Origin: Xylanimonas ulmi
GTDB taxonomy: Bacteria; Actinomycetota; Actinomycetes; Actinomycetales; Cellulomonadaceae
Length of the DNA: 64,000 bases
NCBI RefSeq assembly: GCF_004216535.1
Contig: NZ_SGWX01000001.1
Location: forward strand, 3,720,001-3,784,000
Direction of reading: 5' to 3'
Below, piece by piece: positions 43,401-52,892 of this stretch; the stretch's first letter is position 1, and each line of letters opens with the position of its first letter. Both the position numbers and the translations under genes were made by a program. Below the pieces are notes generated by a model. That model did not search any database, was not told the origin of the DNA, and saw only the letters and a list, made by a program, of their open reading frames with translations.

Positions 43401-46400
43401 GACAACGACTCCGACCCCGACGGCGACCAGATCGGGCTCGTCCCGGGTGCGATCGAGGGCGGCGAGGCGCTCGACGCGCAGGTCGCCGAGGGCATGATCG
43501 TGGTGCGCACCCCCGACGAGCCCCGGGTGCACACCTTCTACTACGGCGTCGAGGACACGTACGCGGCGCGCGCCGTCGGAGCCGTGACCGTCGACGTCGA
43601 CCCGCAGGCGGCGCTGCAGGCGCCCATCGCGCGCGACGACGTCGTGGCCCCGGCCGACGTGTCAGGCTCGACGGTCACCGTCCCGGTGCTCGCCAACGAC
43701 TCCGACCCCGACGGGCGGGCCGAGGACCTGGTCGTCACGGTCGACGGCGCCGCGACGGCGGCGGGCGTCACCGTCGTCGACGGCTCCCTCGTGATCCCGC
43801 TGGCGCCGCGCCCGCAGGTCATCACGTACACCGCGACCGACGTCGACGGGCTGACGGCGCGCGCGTTCGTGCGCGTGCCCCGTGACGGGACGGGGCCGCG
43901 ACTGCGCGACCCGCTGGACCTCACAGTCGAGCAGGGCGCGTCGCTGGACCTCGACCTGACGCAGCTCGTCGTCGTCCAGGCCGGGCGCACGCCGAGCCTG
44001 ACCGCGGAGGACCAGGTCTCGGCGGTGCCGGGCGCCGTCGCCGTCCACAGCGCCACGCGCCTGGTCTACACGGCCCCCGCCGACTTCGTCGGACAGGCGT
44101 CGGTCACCCTCGAGGTCACCGACGGCGCGCGGCGCGACGACCCCGACGGCCGCACCGCCATGCTGACCGTGCCGGTGACGGTCACGGCGCCGCAGAACCT
44201 GCCGCCCCGGTTCGACGGCGCCCCCGCGCTCGACGTCGCCGCGGGCGAGGAGTCGGCGGTCGACGTCGCGCGCTTCGTCACCGACCCTGACGGCGACCCG
44301 ATCACCGTCGCGATCGCGGGCGACGTCGACGGGCTGACGACGTCGGTCTCCGGCACGCGCGTCGTGGCCCAGGCCGCCGTGGACGTGCCCAAGGGCAGCG
44401 TGATCCAGGTCCCGGTGACGGTCTCCGACGGCGTCAACCCGCCCGTGGCCGGGCAGGTCGCCGTGACGGTCGTGGCCTCGACCCGCCCGCTCGCGGTCGC
44501 CAATGACGACGCCGTCGAGGACGCGCACCAGGGCGTGGCCGTCCCGGTCGAGGTGCTGCGCAACGACGGCAACCCGTTCCCCGGCCAGGACCTGACGGTT
44601 GTCGGCGCGCAGGTCGAGACAGGGCAGGGCGTCGCGCAGGTCGACGGCGACCGCGTCGTCGTGACGCCCGACGCCGACTTCGTGGGCCGCATGGTGGTGC
44701 GCTACCGCGTCCAGGACGCGACGGGCGACCCCGACCGCGAGGTCGAGGGACGCGTCTCGCTGGCGGTGCTGGGACGCCCCGAGACGCCCCGGGCGCCGTC
44801 GGTCGAGGAGGTGCGTTCGCGCACCGTCGTGCTGAGCTGGGAGCCGCCCGTCGACAACGGGTCGGCCATCACCGGCTACACCGTGACGGCGTCGGACGGC
44901 GCCACGACCTCCTGCCCGTCGACCACGTGCACCATCGACGGGCTCACCAACAACGTCGTGTACCGGTTCACGGTGCAGGCGACCAACGACGTCGGCACGT
45001 CGGACGCGTCGCCCGCCTCACCGGACGCGCGCCCCGACGAGAGCCCCGACCCGCCGGCGGCGCCGACGCTCGACTTCGGCGACGCGAGCCTCGCCGTGTC
45101 GTGGACCAACGCCGTCTACGCCGACCGCTCGCCCATCCAGTGCGTCGACCTGGAGATCTTCCCGGCGCCGACCTCGGGCGTCGTGGTGCGCGAGTGCGTC
45201 GACGGCACGTCCCTGCGCTGGACCGGGTTGGAGAACGGCACCTCGTACACCGTGCGGGCGCGCGCCCGCAACCAGGCGCCCGAGCCCTCGCAGTGGGGCG
45301 ACTGGTCGGCGCCGATGGTTCCGGCGGCGCCGCCCGACGCCCCGACGGGGGTCACCGCGACGCACGTCGAGACGGCGCTCGGCGGCCAGGTGCGCGTCAC
45401 CTGGACCGCCCCGGAGGACCACGGCGACGATGTGCGCTCCTACCACGTGACGGCGTACGAGGGCGGCACGCAGCGCGCCGCGGACGACGTCACCGGCACG
45501 AGCGCGATCATGCTCGGCCTGAGCGACTCGGCCGAGTACACGTTCACCGTCACCGCCACCAACAAGGCGGGCACGTCGCCCGCGTCGGCGGCCTCGAACT
45601 CGGTCACCCCCTACGGCGTGCCCGACACGGTCACGGGCGCGTCGGCGGCCAACGCCTCGGCCCCCTCGGGACAGGCCGTCATCTCGTGGACGAACCTCGC
45701 GACGTCGGCGTTCCACGGCACGGGCGGCTACTACCAGGTGCGGATCCAAGGTGACTCGGGAGCGCGCACGGCGCCGTCCTCGCCGTACACCTACACGGGT
45801 CTGAGCAACGGGACCGCCTACCGGTTCGAGGTGCGCGCCTGCAACGCGCACACGTGCCAGCCACAGTGGACGACGGCATCGGGGTCCGTCACCCCGTACA
45901 CGACCCCCGGGGCGCCGAGCGCGACCTACGGGCGCACCGGGGCGACCACGGGCCGGTTCACGGTCAATGGACCCTCCGCAGACGGCGGCAACGCCGTCCA
46001 GGAGATCCAGTTCCAGGTCAGCGGGTCGCACTCGCTGACCGAGAGCCGCACGTCGTGGCCCTTCACGGTCGACGTCGGAAACGGCTACGGCCAGACGCAC
46101 ACCATCACGGTCCGCGCCCGCAACGCCGCCGGGTGGGGACCCTGGTCGAGCGCCGTCAGCGGCAGGACCGACCCGAACCCGGACTCGCTTCAGGTCTCGA
46201 TCACGCGCGGTGGCAGCGCCGACACCCACCCGAACTGCGTCAGCCGGGGGACGGGCACCTGCTGGTGGGTCGACCTGCACGTGTCGAACGCGCCGCCCGA
46301 CTCGCTCGTGTACTGGGGATGCTGGACCACCGAGCCGTGGTCGGACGGCAGGTCTCCGCGGCAGTACGACCCGGCGTGGTCGGGCTTCAACACCCACGAC

Positions 46401-46550
46401 GTCAACGGCGGCGACATCAGGACCGACGCGAACGGCAACGCCGTCGGCACACCCTGCGCGCAACTGTCGGGTGGTGAGGACGTCTGGGTCGTGGTGCGCA
46501 AGTACGACGGAACGCAGAACTCCATCGCGTCCAACCACCTGCGATGGTGA
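40416..46550 (+). CDS. giant Ig-like/fibronectin III repeat surface protein (2044 aa)
   Basis: The N-terminal hydrophobic helix (about 19-40) ends in QAQA, a possible signal cleavage site. Residues ~45-400 have repeating beta strands resembling a propeller-type sensor domain. About 11 Ig/cadherin-like repeats (~405-1450) follow, with calcium-type NDxDPDGD motifs. Five fibronectin III domains (~1450-1910) come next, then a ~115-residue Cys-containing C-terminal domain (NCVSRGTGTCWW). No LPXTG sortase signal. It likely projects from the envelope as an adhesin, scaffold or substrate of the downstream secretion genes. It is first in a coupled operon, with moxR 12 bp downstream. Confidence 0.85.
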   Translation: MSSRSGRRVGRRSVASGTALAVLAAGLVTVAVLYDGQAQAEVELNDSGVWVTNRSAGMLGRFNASSQTVDGTLLAGSSSFDVQQDAQRVLLTEPSTASASAVDPAHLELGAALAAPTGSLIASGGATAAVLDVKGGRLWVTPFESAASLDPDKTRPTAQVPGAKALTVSRDGTVFAVGATQDGGSLYRVPTLSRGTPQEPERSDLDLNAQSDVQVTAVGDDAVVLDRSAGVLVLPGGGTARVDDAKQARLQQPSPSSDHVLVATTSGLVSQPLRGGDGQVRRAGGLPAAPVQVGGCDYGAWSLSAQVLRDCAGTDFDVDRVLDGVAADSPLEYRVNRDVVVLNDLAAGTVWMAAEDFRKVDDWEQSMPQDAEGDPAESQESTPEQVDQVVADRSLENRPPVAHDDEFGARPGRTTVLDVLGNDVDPDGDVIVAHVGDQPEGAVVTQVMGGLALQMTAPADATGDRTFTYTVSDGRGGSDTASALVRLVGDDQNTAPEQTGEPVLTVARGGAGSIDVLPYFRDPEGDDLVLSSATTQSPADEVRFRPDGRVELRDGGESTGRKIVALTVSDERGMTVEGRLLVDVVAGQSPPVAVNDHVTVLAGQAVTVRPLANDWDPDGDPLRLVSVSEQAPATITPNYATGDFRFTSAEPGSYDLAYQVSDGPSATTGLVRVDVLAPPTDPADPIAVADRVLLPAGGSALVDVLANDSDPAGGVLVVQRVDVPDDAGITVAVLAHQVLRVTETRRLPGPVVVTYTVSNGERTAQGQVRVIPIPEPDRVRPPDATADEVVVHTGDVVTIPVLANDSHPDGLELTLVPDLVEEPEAELGTAFVAQNTVRFKAGGTAGTAHLVYEVRDPHDQRDSAQVTIRVVDVRENAAPQLPDVEARVLAGGTVRIVPRLDGVDPDGDLVTIEAIASPPAKGSASVVDGAIEYTAGRTEVGLDVFTYRVLDTRGASAVGTVRVGIARPAETNQPPVAVNDEVRVRPGRLVAIDAIDNDSDPDGDQIGLVPGAIEGGEALDAQVAEGMIVVRTPDEPRVHTFYYGVEDTYAARAVGAVTVDVDPQAALQAPIARDDVVAPADVSGSTVTVPVLANDSDPDGRAEDLVVTVDGAATAAGVTVVDGSLVIPLAPRPQVITYTATDVDGLTARAFVRVPRDGTGPRLRDPLDLTVEQGASLDLDLTQLVVVQAGRTPSLTAEDQVSAVPGAVAVHSATRLVYTAPADFVGQASVTLEVTDGARRDDPDGRTAMLTVPVTVTAPQNLPPRFDGAPALDVAAGEESAVDVARFVTDPDGDPITVAIAGDVDGLTTSVSGTRVVAQAAVDVPKGSVIQVPVTVSDGVNPPVAGQVAVTVVASTRPLAVANDDAVEDAHQGVAVPVEVLRNDGNPFPGQDLTVVGAQVETGQGVAQVDGDRVVVTPDADFVGRMVVRYRVQDATGDPDREVEGRVSLAVLGRPETPRAPSVEEVRSRTVVLSWEPPVDNGSAITGYTVTASDGATTSCPSTTCTIDGLTNNVVYRFTVQATNDVGTSDASPASPDARPDESPDPPAAPTLDFGDASLAVSWTNAVYADRSPIQCVDLEIFPAPTSGVVVRECVDGTSLRWTGLENGTSYTVRARARNQAPEPSQWGDWSAPMVPAAPPDAPTGVTATHVETALGGQVRVTWTAPEDHGDDVRSYHVTAYEGGTQRAADDVTGTSAIMLGLSDSAEYTFTVTATNKAGTSPASAASNSVTPYGVPDTVTGASAANASAPSGQAVISWTNLATSAFHGTGGYYQVRIQGDSGARTAPSSPYTYTGLSNGTAYRFEVRACNAHTCQPQWTTASGSVTPYTTPGAPSATYGRTGATTGRFTVNGPSADGGNAVQEIQFQVSGSHSLTESRTSWPFTVDVGNGYGQTHTITVRARNAAGWGPWSSAVSGRTDPNPDSLQVSITRGGSADTHPNCVSRGTGTCWWVDLHVSNAPPDSLVYWGCWTTEPWSDGRSPRQYDPAWSGFNTHDVNGGDIRTDANGNAVGTPCAQLSGGEDVWVVVRKYDGTQNSIASNHLRW

Positions 46551-46562
46551 GGAGAGGAACGC

Positions 46563-47540
46563 ATGAGCACGATGACCCCTGAGCAGGCCGCCTGGTTCGC
46601 CCAGACCTTCGACCGGCTCGTCGGCAACGTCGGGCAGGCGCTGCTCGGCAAGGCCGACGTGGTGCGGCTGGCCTTCACGTGCATGCTCGCGGAAGGGCAC
46701 CTGCTGCTGGAGGACGCGCCCGGCACGGGCAAGACGTCGCTCGCCCGCGCGATGGCGGCCAGCGTGCAGGGCACCAACAACCGCATCCAGTTCACGCCCG
46801 ACCTGCTGCCCTCCGACGTCACCGGCGTGACGATCTACGACCAGAAGGCCGGCGCGTTCGAGTTCCACCAGGGGCCGGTGTTCGCGTCGATCGTGCTGGC
46901 GGACGAGATCAACCGGGCCTCGCCCAAGACGCAGTCGGCGCTGCTCGAGGTCATGGAGGAGGGGCACGTCACGGTCGACGGCGTCGGCCATTCGGTGGGC
47001 CGCCCGTTCATGGTCATCGCGACCCAGAACCCCATCGAGCAGGCCGGCACCTACCGCCTGCCCGAGGCGCAGCTCGACCGGTTCCTCATGAAGACGTCGG
47101 TGGGCTACCCCGATCGCGCGTCGACCGTCGAGATCCTGTCGGGCGCGGCCGTGCGCGACCGCAGCCAGGGGCTCACGCCCGTGGTCACGACGCAGGCGGT
47201 CGTCGAGATGGCCGAGCTCGCCGCGACCACCTACGTCGACCCCGCAGTGCTGGAGTACGTGTCGCAGCTCGCCGAGGAGACGCGCGAGGCGCCGGAGACC
47301 CGCGTGGGCGTCTCGGTGCGTGGCGCGCTCGCGCTCGTGCGCTGCTGCAAGGTGTGGGCCGCCGCGCACGGACGCCACTACGTGCTGCCCGACGACGTCA
47401 AGGAGCTCGCGCACCCCGTCTGGGCGCACCGGTTCACGCTCGACGCCGAGGCCGAGTTCGCCGGCGCGACCGCCGACGCCGTCCTCGCGCGCGTCGTCTC
47501 GGCGGTGCCCGCGCCGCAGGAGAAGGCACGGATCGCGTGA
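46563..47540 (+). CDS. MoxR-family AAA+ ATPase
   Basis: 325 aa. Walker A LEDAPGTGKTSLARAM, Walker B SIVLADEINRASPKTQSALLE, sensor region MVIATQNPIEQAGTYRLPEAQLDRF. MoxR ATPases act as chaperones for metal or complex insertion and usually pair with DUF58 (von Willebrand-like) and transglutaminase-like genes, exactly as here. Cytoplasmic. Ribosome binding site GAGAGGAAC. It overlaps the DUF58 gene by four bases. Confidence 0.95.
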   Translation: MSTMTPEQAAWFAQTFDRLVGNVGQALLGKADVVRLAFTCMLAEGHLLLEDAPGTGKTSLARAMAASVQGTNNRIQFTPDLLPSDVTGVTIYDQKAGAFEFHQGPVFASIVLADEINRASPKTQSALLEVMEEGHVTVDGVGHSVGRPFMVIATQNPIEQAGTYRLPEAQLDRFLMKTSVGYPDRASTVEILSGAAVRDRSQGLTPVVTTQAVVEMAELAATTYVDPAVLEYVSQLAEETREAPETRVGVSVRGALALVRCCKVWAAAHGRHYVLPDDVKELAHPVWAHRFTLDAEAEFAGATADAVLARVVSAVPAPQEKARIA

Positions 47541-48778
47541 GCCCGTCCGCGCTCGCGCCGACGCTCGCGCGCGTGGGCCGCGCGGCGGTCCGCGGCGCGG
47601 CGGCGGCGCGCGCCGTCGCGGCCCCGGTGACCGGCGCCGTGAGCGCGTACGGCCTCGCCGCGATCGCGGCCGCCGTCGTCGCCTGGGTGTGCGGGTTCGC
47701 CTACGCCTGGCAGGAGATGGCGGTCGTGGCCGTGCTGCTCACCATGACGCTGCTGGCCGCGGTGCTGTTCGTGCTCGGCCGCTTCCGCTACACGGTCGAG
47801 CTGGACCTCGCCCAGCGGCGCGTCACGGTCGGAGAGCGCGCGGTCGGGCGGCTCGACGTGCGCAACGGCTCGTCGCGCGCGCTGCTGCCCTCGGTCATGG
47901 AGGTGCCCGTGGGCCAGGGCGCCGCGGCCTTCCCGGTCCCGCGCCTGCGCCCCGGGGCGTCGCACGAGGAGATCTTCACCATCCCCACGCGCCGGCGCTC
48001 GGTCATCACAGTGGGCCCGGTGCGCTCCGTGCGCGCCGACCCGCTGGGCCTGCTGCGTCGCGAGGTGTCCTGGACGGCGCCGCAGGAGTTGTTCGTGCAC
48101 CCCCAGGTGACCTCGCTCGCGGGGGCGTCCACGGGGTTCCTGCGCGACCTGGAGGGCCGGGCGACGCAGGACATCTCGGACTCGGACGTGTCGTTCCACG
48201 CCCTGCGTGACTACGTGCCGGGCGACGACCGCCGGCACATCCACTGGAAGACCACGGCGCGCACCGGCCAGCTCATGGTGCGCCAGTTCGAGGAGACGCG
48301 ACGCTCCCAGCTCGCGGTCCTGCTGTCCACCCGCGCCGAGGACTACGCCTCGGACGACGAGTTCGAGCTCGCGGTGAGCGTGTGCGGGTCGCTCGGCCTG
48401 CAGGCCATCAAGGAGGACCGCGGCGTGACGGTGCTCGTCAGTGCGGGCACGCTGCGCGGGGACCACCGCACGCGGCTGCTCGACGACCTCGCGCGCGTCG
48501 AGCGCACGCCGACGCGCACGCGCCTGTCCGACGTCGCCCGCCTCGCCGGCGCCACCGTGACGAACGCGTCGGTGGTCGCGTTCGTCGTCGGCAGCGCTGT
48601 GCCCCCGGCCGACCTGCGCGCCGCGTCGGCCCGCCTGCCGCAGGACGTGCACGTCATGGCGCTGCAGTGCGCCCCGGGCGCGGCGATGAGCCGGCACACC
48701 GTCGCCGAGCTGACCGTGCTCACCCTGGGCGGCCTGGGTGAGCTGCCGCTCGCGATGCGCAGGCTGGCCGACGCATGA
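47537..48778 (+). CDS. DUF58 membrane protein
   Basis: 413 aa from a GTG overlapping the moxR stop. Two membrane helices lie at about residues 36-80. The DUF58 signature is LRDYVPGDDRRHIHWKTTAR, and the C-terminal half has a von Willebrand-like fold (AVLLSTRAEDYASDDEFE). DUF58 proteins are partners of MoxR ATPases; the biochemical role is unknown. It is likely a membrane-linked adaptor for the complex encoded by this operon. Confidence 0.9.
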   Translation: MSPSALAPTLARVGRAAVRGAAAARAVAAPVTGAVSAYGLAAIAAAVVAWVCGFAYAWQEMAVVAVLLTMTLLAAVLFVLGRFRYTVELDLAQRRVTVGERAVGRLDVRNGSSRALLPSVMEVPVGQGAAAFPVPRLRPGASHEEIFTIPTRRRSVITVGPVRSVRADPLGLLRREVSWTAPQELFVHPQVTSLAGASTGFLRDLEGRATQDISDSDVSFHALRDYVPGDDRRHIHWKTTARTGQLMVRQFEETRRSQLAVLLSTRAEDYASDDEFELAVSVCGSLGLQAIKEDRGVTVLVSAGTLRGDHRTRLLDDLARVERTPTRTRLSDVARLAGATVTNASVVAFVVGSAVPPADLRAASARLPQDVHVMALQCAPGAAMSRHTVAELTVLTLGGLGELPLAMRRLADA

Positions 48779-51300
48779 GCGCGCCCGAGGCAGAGCGCCC
48801 CACGTCGACGCGCACCCGCGCGGCGCGTGGCGTGCGCGGCGTGTGGGGGACGACGACGCGCGGGAGGGCGGCGCGCAGGACGGGGGATGCCCCGGCGACG
48901 GGCCCCGCCGAACGCCCACGCGCCCTGAGGCTCGCGGGGTTGGTCGACGGCGCCGTGCTGCTCGCGCTGCTCGGCGCGGTCGCCGTGGGCTTCGGCCCCG
49001 TGTGGGGCTCGACGGGCTACCTGCGCCCGGCGCTCGGCGGCGCCGTGCTCGGCCTCGCGGTCGCGTGGCTCGCCGCGGCGCAGCGCTGGTCGGCGCTGAC
49101 GACGGCGGCCGCCGTCGTCGTCGCCTACCTCCTGGCGGGCGGCGCGCTCGCGCTGCCCGCCACGACGGCGGCGGGCGCCGTGCCCACCCCCGAGACGCTC
49201 GGCGGGCTGGCGCTCGGCGCGGCGCACGGCTGGAAGGAGTTCGTGACGACGGCGCCGCCGCTGCACTCGTTCCCCGGCCTGGCCGTCGTCCCGCTGCTGG
49301 TGCTCTACCTCGCGGGCGTGCTCGCGGGCGTCGTCGCCTGGCGGGCCCGCGTCGCGGCGTGGGCGCTGGTCCCCGTGGCGGCCGCGCTGGTCTCAACGAT
49401 CCTGCTGGGCTCGGTCGAGGCAGCGTTCCCTGTGCCGCAGGGCCTGGTGATCGGCGTCGTCGGCCTCCTGTGGGGCGCGCTGCGGGTCATCGAGGGCCGC
49501 GTGGGGCGGCACACCGTCACGACCGAGGCCTCGCGCGAGGCGACCCGGCGCCTGCGCTGGTACCGGTTCCGCACGGGCGCCGCGATCCTGGGCGTCGGGG
49601 CCGTGGCCGCGGCGTTCGCCGCGCCCGCCATCGCGCCCGCACAGCCACGCACCGTGCTGCGCGAGATGATCGTGCCGCCGCTCGACCTGCACGAGTTCGT
49701 CAGCCCGCTGACCTCGTTCCGCAAGTACGCCAAGGACGAGCGCGAGACCGAGCTGCTCACGATCACGGGCCTGCCCGCCGGGCAGCGGGTGCGGCTCGCG
49801 ACGCTCGACACCTACGACGGCGTGGTCTTCGACGCGTCGAGCGACCAACCCGGGTCGGGCACGTACACGCGGGCCGGCGACGAGATCACGACCGCCGACC
49901 CGGCGCCGCGCACAAGGCTCGACGTCCAGGTGCTCGACTACACCGGGCCGTGGATCCCGGACGCCGGGTCACTGACGGGCATCACGTGGACCGGCGCGCG
50001 GGCGCGCGCTCTGGCTGACGGCTCGTACTACGACTCCGTGACCCACACCGCGATCACGACGCAGGGCCTGGCGTCGGGCGACACCTACCGCCTCGACGCC
50101 CAGTTGGCGCCGCAGCCCACCGAGGGCGACCTGCGTGCGTCCACGATCGAGATGGACACGCCGCTGCCGACGCTCGACGCCTCGCTCGTGCCGGAGTCTG
50201 CCGCCGCGAAGGCGGCGCAGTTCATGGGCGAGGAGACCGACCCGGTCAAGCGCCTGTTCGCGCTGCGCGACGGACTGGTCGCCTCGGGCGTCTACTCCTC
50301 CGGGCTTGAGGATCAGGCGCCCTCGCGCTCGGGTCACTCGGCCGCCCGCATCGACGTGCTGCTCGCGGGCGACGAGATGATCGGCGACGACGAGCAGTTC
50401 GCGGTCGCGCTGGCCCTCATGGCGCGCGAGGCGGGCATCCCCGCCCGCGTCTCGATGGGCTTCTACGCCGACCCGAAGCAGGACACCCGCCAGGACGGCG
50501 AGCCGTACACCGTCGTCGGAGGCGACGTGCACGCCTGGGCCGAGGTGCCGTTCGCGGGTTACGGCTGGGTGGCGATCGACGCCGTGCCCGACGAGGACAA
50601 CAAGATCCAGCCCGAGCCCCAGAGCGAGCAGGTGCCCAAGCCGCCCGTGCTGCAGGAGCCCGAGCCCCCCGAGGAGCCCGCCGACGACGTGCCCGGCGAC
50701 GTCAGGGAGGACCGGCAGGAGGAGCGCGTCGAGGCGTTCGACTGGGCGTGGCTCGGCCTGGTCGCCGTCAGTGTGGGCGTGCCGCTGCTGGTGATCCTCG
50801 TCCCGCTCCTGCTCATCCTCGCGCTCAAGCGACGACGGCGGACCCACCGGCGCCGGGCCGAGCGCCCGTCGGACCGCGTCTCGGGCGGGTGGCGCGAGGT
50901 GCTCGACGTCGCCACCGACCTGGGCGTGGCCGTGCCGCGCCGCGGGACGCGGCGTGAGAGCGCGCACGCGCTCGCGGACGCGCTCGCGGCGCCTGCGACG
51001 CTGGGGCTGGCCTACCGCGCCGACGCGACGGTGTTCGCCGCCGGCGAGCCCACCGACGTCGAGGTCGACGCGTACTGGGCGGACGTCGACGCCTATGTCG
51101 ACGGACTGCGCACGCGTCTGGGGCGTCGGCGGCGCCTGCGGGCCGCGGTGTCGCTGCGCTCGCTGCGCGGCGAGGCGGGGTGGGCTGCCCTGCGCGGGAT
51201 GCTCCGGCGGCCGCCGACCGTCGCGCCCCGCGCGACCCGCCCGACCGCGCCGCTCGCGTCGCCGACAACCTCCCTTGATCCCGACGGAGAGCGCTCATGA
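48775..51300 (+). CDS. membrane transglutaminase-like protein with catalytic Cys replaced
   Basis: 841 aa. About six N-terminal membrane helices (45-290), an extracellular transglutaminase-like domain (~470-620), a Pro/Glu linker, a final helix (~660-685) and a ~150-residue cytoplasmic tail. Triad positions: His586 (DVHAWAEV) and Asp602 (WVAIDAVPDED) are kept. The place of the nucleophilic Cys holds Asp539 (GDDEQFAVALAL instead of GDCEQF). The protein is therefore probably a binding or structural pseudoenzyme. Overlaps on both sides imply coupling. Confidence 0.85.
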   Translation: MSAPEAERPTSTRTRAARGVRGVWGTTTRGRAARRTGDAPATGPAERPRALRLAGLVDGAVLLALLGAVAVGFGPVWGSTGYLRPALGGAVLGLAVAWLAAAQRWSALTTAAAVVVAYLLAGGALALPATTAAGAVPTPETLGGLALGAAHGWKEFVTTAPPLHSFPGLAVVPLLVLYLAGVLAGVVAWRARVAAWALVPVAAALVSTILLGSVEAAFPVPQGLVIGVVGLLWGALRVIEGRVGRHTVTTEASREATRRLRWYRFRTGAAILGVGAVAAAFAAPAIAPAQPRTVLREMIVPPLDLHEFVSPLTSFRKYAKDERETELLTITGLPAGQRVRLATLDTYDGVVFDASSDQPGSGTYTRAGDEITTADPAPRTRLDVQVLDYTGPWIPDAGSLTGITWTGARARALADGSYYDSVTHTAITTQGLASGDTYRLDAQLAPQPTEGDLRASTIEMDTPLPTLDASLVPESAAAKAAQFMGEETDPVKRLFALRDGLVASGVYSSGLEDQAPSRSGHSAARIDVLLAGDEMIGDDEQFAVALALMAREAGIPARVSMGFYADPKQDTRQDGEPYTVVGGDVHAWAEVPFAGYGWVAIDAVPDEDNKIQPEPQSEQVPKPPVLQEPEPPEEPADDVPGDVREDRQEERVEAFDWAWLGLVAVSVGVPLLVILVPLLLILALKRRRRTHRRRAERPSDRVSGGWREVLDVATDLGVAVPRRGTRRESAHALADALAAPATLGLAYRADATVFAAGEPTDVEVDAYWADVDAYVDGLRTRLGRRRRLRAAVSLRSLRGEAGWAALRGMLRRPPTVAPRATRPTAPLASPTTSLDPDGERS

Positions 51301-52892
51301 CGACCGCCTGCCCCGCGTGCGGCGCGCCGCAACCCGCTGAGGCCACCTACTGCCCGGTCTGTGGGCTGCCCCGCGCGCCCGAGCACGTCGCCGCCATCAC
51401 GACCGAGCCCGAGCGACTTGGGCTCACCCGCGTCGACGACATGGCGGGCGAGGTGGGCGCCGCGGGCGCGGCGGGCGCGGTCGCCAGGCGCCGGTATGCC
51501 GGAGTCGGCCGCCGGATCGCGGCGCACGTGATCGACTCGGTCGCCCTGTCGGTGGTGGTCGGGCTGGTGTTGGCCGTGGGCGCGGTGCTGACGCTCAGAG
51601 ACATCGACCTGGACGACAGGGAGGCGGTCCTCGCGGCGATGGGGGTCTGGGCCGTGGGCGCGGGCGCGGTGACCCTGGGGCTCGGGCTCGCGATGTCGTG
51701 GTGGGAGGGCGCGACCGGCGCCGCCCTTGGTGGGCGGGCGCTGGGCGTGCGCACGCTTGACGCGGGCACCGCGCGGCCCCTCGGCTTCGGGCGCGCGCTG
51801 CTGCGCAACGCCGTCATCGGGGTCGCCGGCGTCGTGCCGGTGGCCGGGACCCTCCTGATGCTGCTCAGTCCGCTGTTCGACGCGAGCGGGCGGGCGCAGG
51901 GCTGGCATGACAAGGCCGCGCGCGCCGTCGTGCTGCGAGCCGCGCGTGGAGCGGCGGCTGCGCCGACAACGGCCGACGCCTTCGGATCTGCGCAGGGCTC
52001 CGCGTCGGGCATCGTGCCGGGCGCCGCGGCGCCCGCGACCGTGGGGACCGCAGGCATGGCGCGCACGGCGACGACCGCGAGCGCCGTTCCCGATCCCTGG
52101 GCGTTCCCCATCCCGGCCGCGCCCCAGACTCCTGAAAGGGCGCGAGGCCTGTCGGGGGCGCAGGACCCGCGAGCCGATCAGGGCTCGTCTGGCGCTCCGG
52201 ACCTGCCAGGCGCGCACGCCGCGCCGGAGGCTCTCGCGAGCGCGGCGCCGCCGTCCGGCGCGGCGCTCACACCCGCGCCGACCGGTGTCGTCACCGGCGT
52301 GCCACCGGCGCTGAGCCAGCCGCCCGCGCCCAACCTGCCGCAGACGCCGGGCCCGCCGCAGGCGCCCGACCAGCCGCACGTGCCCGACGCTCCCAGCGCC
52401 GCCACCCCGCCGCCCACTCCCGTGACCACCTCGGCTCCCGCGCCGGCGCTCACCCCCGTCTCCGACCCGGCCCCTGAGCCGCACCCGGAGCCTCCCGAGG
52501 ACGGCTGGGACGAGACACGGCTGTCGACCGCCGACGTCGCCCGGCTCGCGGCGGCTCCCGCGCGGCAGTTTGAGCTCGTGCTGCCCGACGGCTCGACCGT
52601 GCTGGTGGCGGGCCCCACGCTGGTGGGCCGCGACCCGCAGTCCGCGGACGGCGCGTGGACGCTCGTTCCGGTCGCCGACCCGCAGCGGTCGGTGTCCAAG
52701 ACGCACGCCGAGGTCGGCGTCGACATCGCAGGTCTGTGGGTCGCGGACCGGGGGTCGACCAACGGCACCGTCGTGTCGGAGCCGGGGCGCCCGCCCCGTG
52801 TGGTCGAGCCGGGCGCCCGCGCCCGCGTGCGGGTGGGCGGGGCGATCCATCTGGGACAGGTGCGCGTCGGGGTGCGGGAGGCGATCCGATGA
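51297..52892 (+). CDS. zinc-ribbon / RDD / FHA domain membrane protein
   Basis: 531 aa. The N-terminal zinc ribbon has CPACGAPQPAEATYCPVCG. An RDD membrane domain (~60-225) has VGRRIAAHVIDSVAL and ALLRNAVIG. A ~180-residue Pro/Ala-rich linker follows, then a C-terminal FHA domain (~430-525) with VGRDPQ, SVSKTHAEV and DRGSTNGTVV. FHA domains bind phosphothreonine, making this a likely membrane-tethered reader of the kinase downstream. It overlaps the phosphatase gene. Confidence 0.88.
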   Translation: MTTACPACGAPQPAEATYCPVCGLPRAPEHVAAITTEPERLGLTRVDDMAGEVGAAGAAGAVARRRYAGVGRRIAAHVIDSVALSVVVGLVLAVGAVLTLRDIDLDDREAVLAAMGVWAVGAGAVTLGLGLAMSWWEGATGAALGGRALGVRTLDAGTARPLGFGRALLRNAVIGVAGVVPVAGTLLMLLSPLFDASGRAQGWHDKAARAVVLRAARGAAAAPTTADAFGSAQGSASGIVPGAAAPATVGTAGMARTATTASAVPDPWAFPIPAAPQTPERARGLSGAQDPRADQGSSGAPDLPGAHAAPEALASAAPPSGAALTPAPTGVVTGVPPALSQPPAPNLPQTPGPPQAPDQPHVPDAPSAATPPPTPVTTSAPAPALTPVSDPAPEPHPEPPEDGWDETRLSTADVARLAAAPARQFELVLPDGSTVLVAGPTLVGRDPQSADGAWTLVPVADPQRSVSKTHAEVGVDIAGLWVADRGSTNGTVVSEPGRPPRVVEPGARARVRVGGAIHLGQVRVGVREAIR

